NCBI GenBank assembly: GCA_018265835.1
Contig: JABLYK010000003.1
Location: forward strand, 30,754-94,753
Direction: 5' to 3'
From: Oscillospiraceae bacterium
GTDB taxonomy: Bacteria > Bacillota > Clostridia > Oscillospirales > Oscillospiraceae
DNA: 64,000 nt
Shown piece by piece: positions 60,939 through 64,000 of the stretch. The first letter of the stretch is position 1; each line of letters starts with the position of its first letter. The translations under genes were made by a program, and so were the position numbers. Below the pieces are notes generated by a model. That model was given only the letters and a program-made list of their open reading frames with translations. It searched no databases and was not told the DNA's origin.

Positions 60939-62411
60939 GTGAAAAGCATCTATTTCAAAAATTTCACCGCGACTGCCGCAATGGTCATGGTGAGCTTCCT
61001 GATTCTCGGCATTGCGTTCGTGTTCCTCGGCCGCAGCTATGTCATCAACGACGCACGCGACAAGATGGAGGCCAACGCCGAAGAGGTCAGCCGCAGCGCG
61101 CAGGCGCTCACGCGCGAGGGCGAGCTCAACGGCTGGGAGCTGCGCATGACGATCAGCGCGGTTTCGAAGATCACCGGCAACCAGATCTTCATCAGCGACC
61201 CCGCAGGCATCATCATCTCCTGCTCGGACATGAATATCGCCTGCGATCATCTGGGCCGCCAGATCGACCCGGCCGTGTTCATTCAGCTTCGCAGCAACGA
61301 GCGGTTCAACCAGATGACGAACCTCTACGGGTTTTATGATACGCCGCACTATGTCGTGGCGCAGGCGATCCAAACGGTGGACGGCTTCGGGGTGATGGGC
61401 TATGTGTTCGTCACGTCGGACAGCGCGTCGATCGTAGAGAGCTGGTATACCTTTGTGTGGGTCTTTATCGCCGCGTCAATCGCCGTCATGCTGCTGGCGA
61501 TGCTGCTGTCGCTGATGACGGCCAAGCGCATGGCGCAGCCGCTCGACGAGATGGCACGCGCCAGCCGGAAATTTGCGCACGGTGATTTTTCCGTCCGCGT
61601 GAAGGAGGACGGCCGCACCGACGAGGTCGGCGCGCTCGTCTCGGCGTTCAACTCCATGGCCGACTCGCTGGAGGCCGCGGAGCAGCGCCGTAACGAATTC
61701 ATCGCCAATGTCTCGCACGAGCTGAAAACGCCCATGACCACCATCGCCGGCTTTGCCGATGGCATTCTGGACGGTACGATCCCCAAAGAGGATGAGGACA
61801 AATACCTCGCCACGATCGCGGAGGAGACGCGGCGCCTGTCGCGTCTGGTGCGCAGCATGCTCGACCTCTCCAAGATGGAGAGCAGCGGCATCGACCTCGC
61901 CCGCCGGCGGGAGTTCGATGTGTCCGAGACGATCATCAGCACACTTCTGAGCTTTGAGAGCCGCGCCAACGCCAAGCGTCTGGACGTGGACCTGCAGCTT
62001 CCGGAAAACCACATCAACGTCGTGGCCGACCCGGATGCGATCACCCGCGTGCTCTACAATCTCATGGACAACGCGGTGAAATTCGCAGCCCCCGGCAGCA
62101 CGCTGTGCATCTCCCTCTGGAAGACGGACGGGAAGGCCTACGTCTCCGTCCGCGACACGGGAGAGACGATTCCAGAGAGCGATCTGCCGTTCATCTTCGA
62201 CCGGTTCCACAAGTCCGACCGCAGCCGCAGTCTGGACCGCGACGGCGTGGGGCTGGGCCTGTATCTGGTCAAGAGCATTCTCGACGCGCACGGCGAGGAC
62301 ATTGCCGTGACGAGCCGGGACGGCGTGACGGAGTTTGTTTTCACGCTCACGCTGGCCAAGCCCGCGCCCAGAGCGTCGGCCAAAACGGGGGCAAAAGCCG
62401 GGAAAAATTGA
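60939..62411 (+). CDS. Sensor histidine kinase
   Basis: The 490-residue membrane kinase starts at GTG directly after the response-regulator stop. Two membrane helices (about 12-32 and 170-193) enclose an extracytoplasmic sensor; then HAMP (about 195-245), HisKA with H260 (IANVSHELKTPMTTIAGF) and HATPase (NLMDNAVKFA, FDRFHKSD, GVGLGLYLVKSIL). It autophosphorylates and donates to the neighbouring regulator. Ligand unknown; the downstream htrA suggests envelope-protein stress. Confidence 0.96.
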   Translation: MKSIYFKNFTATAAMVMVSFLILGIAFVFLGRSYVINDARDKMEANAEEVSRSAQALTREGELNGWELRMTISAVSKITGNQIFISDPAGIIISCSDMNIACDHLGRQIDPAVFIQLRSNERFNQMTNLYGFYDTPHYVVAQAIQTVDGFGVMGYVFVTSDSASIVESWYTFVWVFIAASIAVMLLAMLLSLMTAKRMAQPLDEMARASRKFAHGDFSVRVKEDGRTDEVGALVSAFNSMADSLEAAEQRRNEFIANVSHELKTPMTTIAGFADGILDGTIPKEDEDKYLATIAEETRRLSRLVRSMLDLSKMESSGIDLARRREFDVSETIISTLLSFESRANAKRLDVDLQLPENHINVVADPDAITRVLYNLMDNAVKFAAPGSTLCISLWKTDGKAYVSVRDTGETIPESDLPFIFDRFHKSDRSRSLDRDGVGLGLYLVKSILDAHGEDIAVTSRDGVTEFVFTLTLAKPAPRASAKTGAKAGKN

Positions 62412-62430
62412 CCGGCGCCTGCCCGCCGGA

Positions 62431-62458
62431 TTCATAAAATGTTCGCATTCTATTCATA
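62431..62458 (+). promoter_or_regulatory. OmpR/PhoB-type operator candidate ahead of htrA
   Basis: Direct hexamers TTCATA (62431), TTCGCA (62442) and TTCATA (62453) start exactly 11 bp apart, the phase used by OmpR-family dimers. A TATCCT -10-like box is at 62479-62484. Binding by the adjacent response regulator is inferred. Confidence 0.55.
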
Positions 62459-62510
62459 GGGAGCACAAAAAACCGTGTTATCCTGAATTCGTTCCCAGGA
62501 GGTACGACTT

Positions 62511-63809
62511 ATGTACGACGACGACCGCAGCGGCTGGTATCAGACCGGCAGCACAGGCGGGGAACAGCACCGCACCGAGCCGAACGACCAGCCGGATTAC
62601 ACCGACCCGTTCTGGGCGCCGGAGGCGGAGCAGAAAAAGAAAAAGCACTCGAAAATGAAGATCACCATGCTCATCCTCGGCGTGATCGTGCTGATTATCG
62701 CTTCGGCCTACGCGTTCGCGGGCAGCGGCAAGGTGCACTTCTACATGTTTGGTCCCGGCTACACGACCGGGGATTCGGGCACGCCTGAGATCCCGAAGCG
62801 GGATGAGACGGAGAACACCGTCTCCGGCAAAAACAGCATTCCCGCTGCCGAAACCGGCACCGGCGTCACCATGACGGTCAGCCCGGTTCCCGGCGGTTCA
62901 GAGCTGACGCTGCAGGAGATCTACTCCAGGTGCCTGCCCTCTGTCGTTGGCATCCGCACAGAGCTGAGCACGAGCCAGTACAGCATGGGCACCGGCATTA
63001 TCATGACGGCGGATGGCTATATCGTCACGAATACGCACGTGCTCGACGGCGGCTATGCTGTCACCGTGACGCTCTCGGACGGGACGGAGTATGCGGCCAA
63101 GCTCGTCGGCGCCGATACGATCAGCGACCTCGCGGTGCTGAAGATTGAGGCCACGGGGCTGACCCCGGCGCAGTTCGGCGATTCTTCCGGCCTGCAGGTG
63201 GGCGACAGCGTCGTCACCATCGGCAACCCGCTCGGCGAGGATCTGCGCGGCACGATGACCAACGGCATCATCTCCGCCATCAACCGCGACATCACGTATG
63301 ACGGGCATCTGATGACGCTCATTCAGACGAATGCCGCCATTAACGAGGGCAACTCCGGCGGCCCGCTCATCAACATGTATGGGCAGGTCATCGGCATCAC
63401 CAATATGAAGGCCGTCTCCACCAACGGCGTGGAAGGGATCGGCTTTGCCATCCCGACCGCTTCCGTACACACGGTGGTGGACGCGCTCATCGCCGAAGGC
63501 TGCGTTTCCGGCCGGCCGTCCATCGGCATCACCATCGCCCCGGTTTCTTCCTCCGCGCTGGATTATTACGATCTGCCGGACGGACTGTATATTGAAAGCG
63601 TGGCGAATGGCTCCGACGCGGAAAAGCAGGGCGTGCAGTCCGGTGACATTCTCGTCGCGGTCAACGGCGAGCCTGTGGCGACAACTTACGACGTCAACGC
63701 CATTAAGGATGGCCTGCAGGTGGGCGACAGCATGACGCTGACGCTCTACCGCGACGGAAAAACGTTCGATGTTACCGTGACTCTGGTGGACACGAACGAT
63801 ATCTATTGA
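62511..63809 (+). CDS. HtrA/DegP-type membrane-anchored serine protease
   Basis: The 432-residue protein has a cytoplasmic N-terminal tail (1-48), one membrane anchor (about 50-71), a trypsin-like domain with triad H176 (VTNTHVLDGG), D206 (SDLAVLK) and S282 (NEGNSGGPL) and one PDZ domain (about 335-430). It degrades or refolds damaged exported proteins. It lies 99 nt after the histidine kinase, with its own candidate operator, a layout resembling secretion-stress CssRS-HtrA systems. Confidence 0.95.
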   Translation: MYDDDRSGWYQTGSTGGEQHRTEPNDQPDYTDPFWAPEAEQKKKKHSKMKITMLILGVIVLIIASAYAFAGSGKVHFYMFGPGYTTGDSGTPEIPKRDETENTVSGKNSIPAAETGTGVTMTVSPVPGGSELTLQEIYSRCLPSVVGIRTELSTSQYSMGTGIIMTADGYIVTNTHVLDGGYAVTVTLSDGTEYAAKLVGADTISDLAVLKIEATGLTPAQFGDSSGLQVGDSVVTIGNPLGEDLRGTMTNGIISAINRDITYDGHLMTLIQTNAAINEGNSGGPLINMYGQVIGITNMKAVSTNGVEGIGFAIPTASVHTVVDALIAEGCVSGRPSIGITIAPVSSSALDYYDLPDGLYIESVANGSDAEKQGVQSGDILVAVNGEPVATTYDVNAIKDGLQVGDSMTLTLYRDGKTFDVTVTLVDTNDIY

Positions 63810-63849
63810 TTGCTTCACTCCTCTTTATATTCTCCTCTCTATTGAACGA

Positions 63850-63882
63850 GCCCCGGACGGCAACGCCCGGGGTTTGTTCTGT
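63850..63882 (+). terminator. Terminator after htrA
   Basis: CCCCGG/CCGGGG-based stem with a T-rich tail (TTTGTTCTGTTTT). Confidence 0.75.
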
Positions 63883-63913
63883 TTTGCGCCAGATACTTAT
63901 TTAAAACAATAAG

Positions 63914-63945
63914 CCGCCCGCTCGCATTGCGAGCGGGCGGTTTGT
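63914..63945. terminator. Second hairpin after htrA
   Basis: CCGCCCGCTCGC/GCGAGCGGGCGG stem; part of the same arm (CCGCCCGCT) recurs at about 24978, where only half is present. Confidence 0.65.
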
Positions 63946-63987
63946 AGTTTGTCAAAAAACCTCGTAGAGTTTCGCCGCCGGAGCGGC

Positions 63988-64000
63988 GGCGTCAGAAGAC
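63988..64000 (+). repeat. Dispersed intergenic repeat, copy D (cut by window end)
   Basis: GGCGTCAGAAGAC runs into the end of the window; it equals the first 13 bases of copies B and C. Confidence 0.75.

Overview
The window looks like a chromosomal segment of a GC-rich, Gram-positive anaerobe of the class Clostridia, most likely a gut Oscillospirales member. The support is: a GC-rich genome whose promoters are nonetheless of the TTGACA/TATAAT type, AGGAGG ribosome-binding sites, a CIRCE-controlled groES-groEL, RNase Y, a long bifunctional Rsh, an SLH-anchored surface protein, ECF-type vitamin transport, cobalamin and purine riboswitches, and family combinations (DUF711-ACT, DUF896, AzlCD, BMP-type ABC) typical of that group. 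No rRNA, transposase, integrase or CRISPR array is visible; one tRNA-Leu is present. Most genes are housekeeping. The interest lies mainly in regulatory DNA.

Layout. 1-4.4 kb (minus strand): cysE (cut by the window edge) and cysK behind a small cysteine-rich leader peptide and a terminator, then DUF896, DUF711, ACT and HD-nucleotidase genes. 4.6-10.7 kb (plus): typA, rpsO, pnp and an M16 peptidase, with two copies of a covarying palindrome around rpsO-pnp. 10.7-15.5 kb: a small membrane protein; the hom-lysC-asd aspartate pathway operon (minus); an XRE-membrane regulator. 15.5-21.3 kb (minus): recJ-rsh-dtd-MBL hydrolase operon; tRNA-Leu(UAA) (plus). 21.4-27.7 kb (minus): NhaC antiporter, UPF0104 flippase-like protein, azlC-azlD, and an AbrB/PLP-lyase/EamA operon with a palindromic operator. 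27.8-33.9 kb (plus): xpt, then a guanine-riboswitch-controlled BMP-type nucleoside ABC transporter. 33.9-40.1 kb (minus): a cobalamin-riboswitch operon encoding an SLH-anchored intrinsic-factor-like protein, a second DUF4430 protein and a complete ECF transporter. 40.1-43.5 kb (minus): GHL13-like protein, rpiB, PMT glycosyltransferase. 43.9-46.4 kb: rny, then a phage-like divergent XRE switch with two small genes. 46.5-53.8 kb: a large repeat-containing surface protein, an XRE-membrane regulator on an apparently leaderless transcript, a lipoprotein deacetylase/small membrane protein/FliB cluster, and a nitrilase. 53.8-60.0 kb (minus): groEL/groES, lipid kinase, RlmL-like methyltransferase, membrane protein, aroC. 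60.2-63.8 kb (plus): response regulator, histidine kinase and HtrA protease.

How the parts work together. Three transport or biosynthesis units appear to be controlled by RNA: cysK-cysE by a proposed cysteine-codon attenuator (leader peptide, a 10-bp antiterminator and a terminator are all visible), nucleoside uptake by a guanine-class riboswitch, and B12 capture and uptake by a cobalamin riboswitch. The B12 operon pairs an exported protein made from the two fold types of animal intrinsic factor/transcobalamin (DUF4430 and an alpha/alpha barrel) with an ECF importer, so it may be a surface-to-membrane B12 capture route. The two-component system is followed by htrA, whose upstream region carries three hexamers at exact 11-bp steps, as expected for an OmpR/PhoB-type operator. 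A dispersed intergenic repeat (four copies, one truncated by the window end) and a covarying palindrome pair are further structures that no gene explains.
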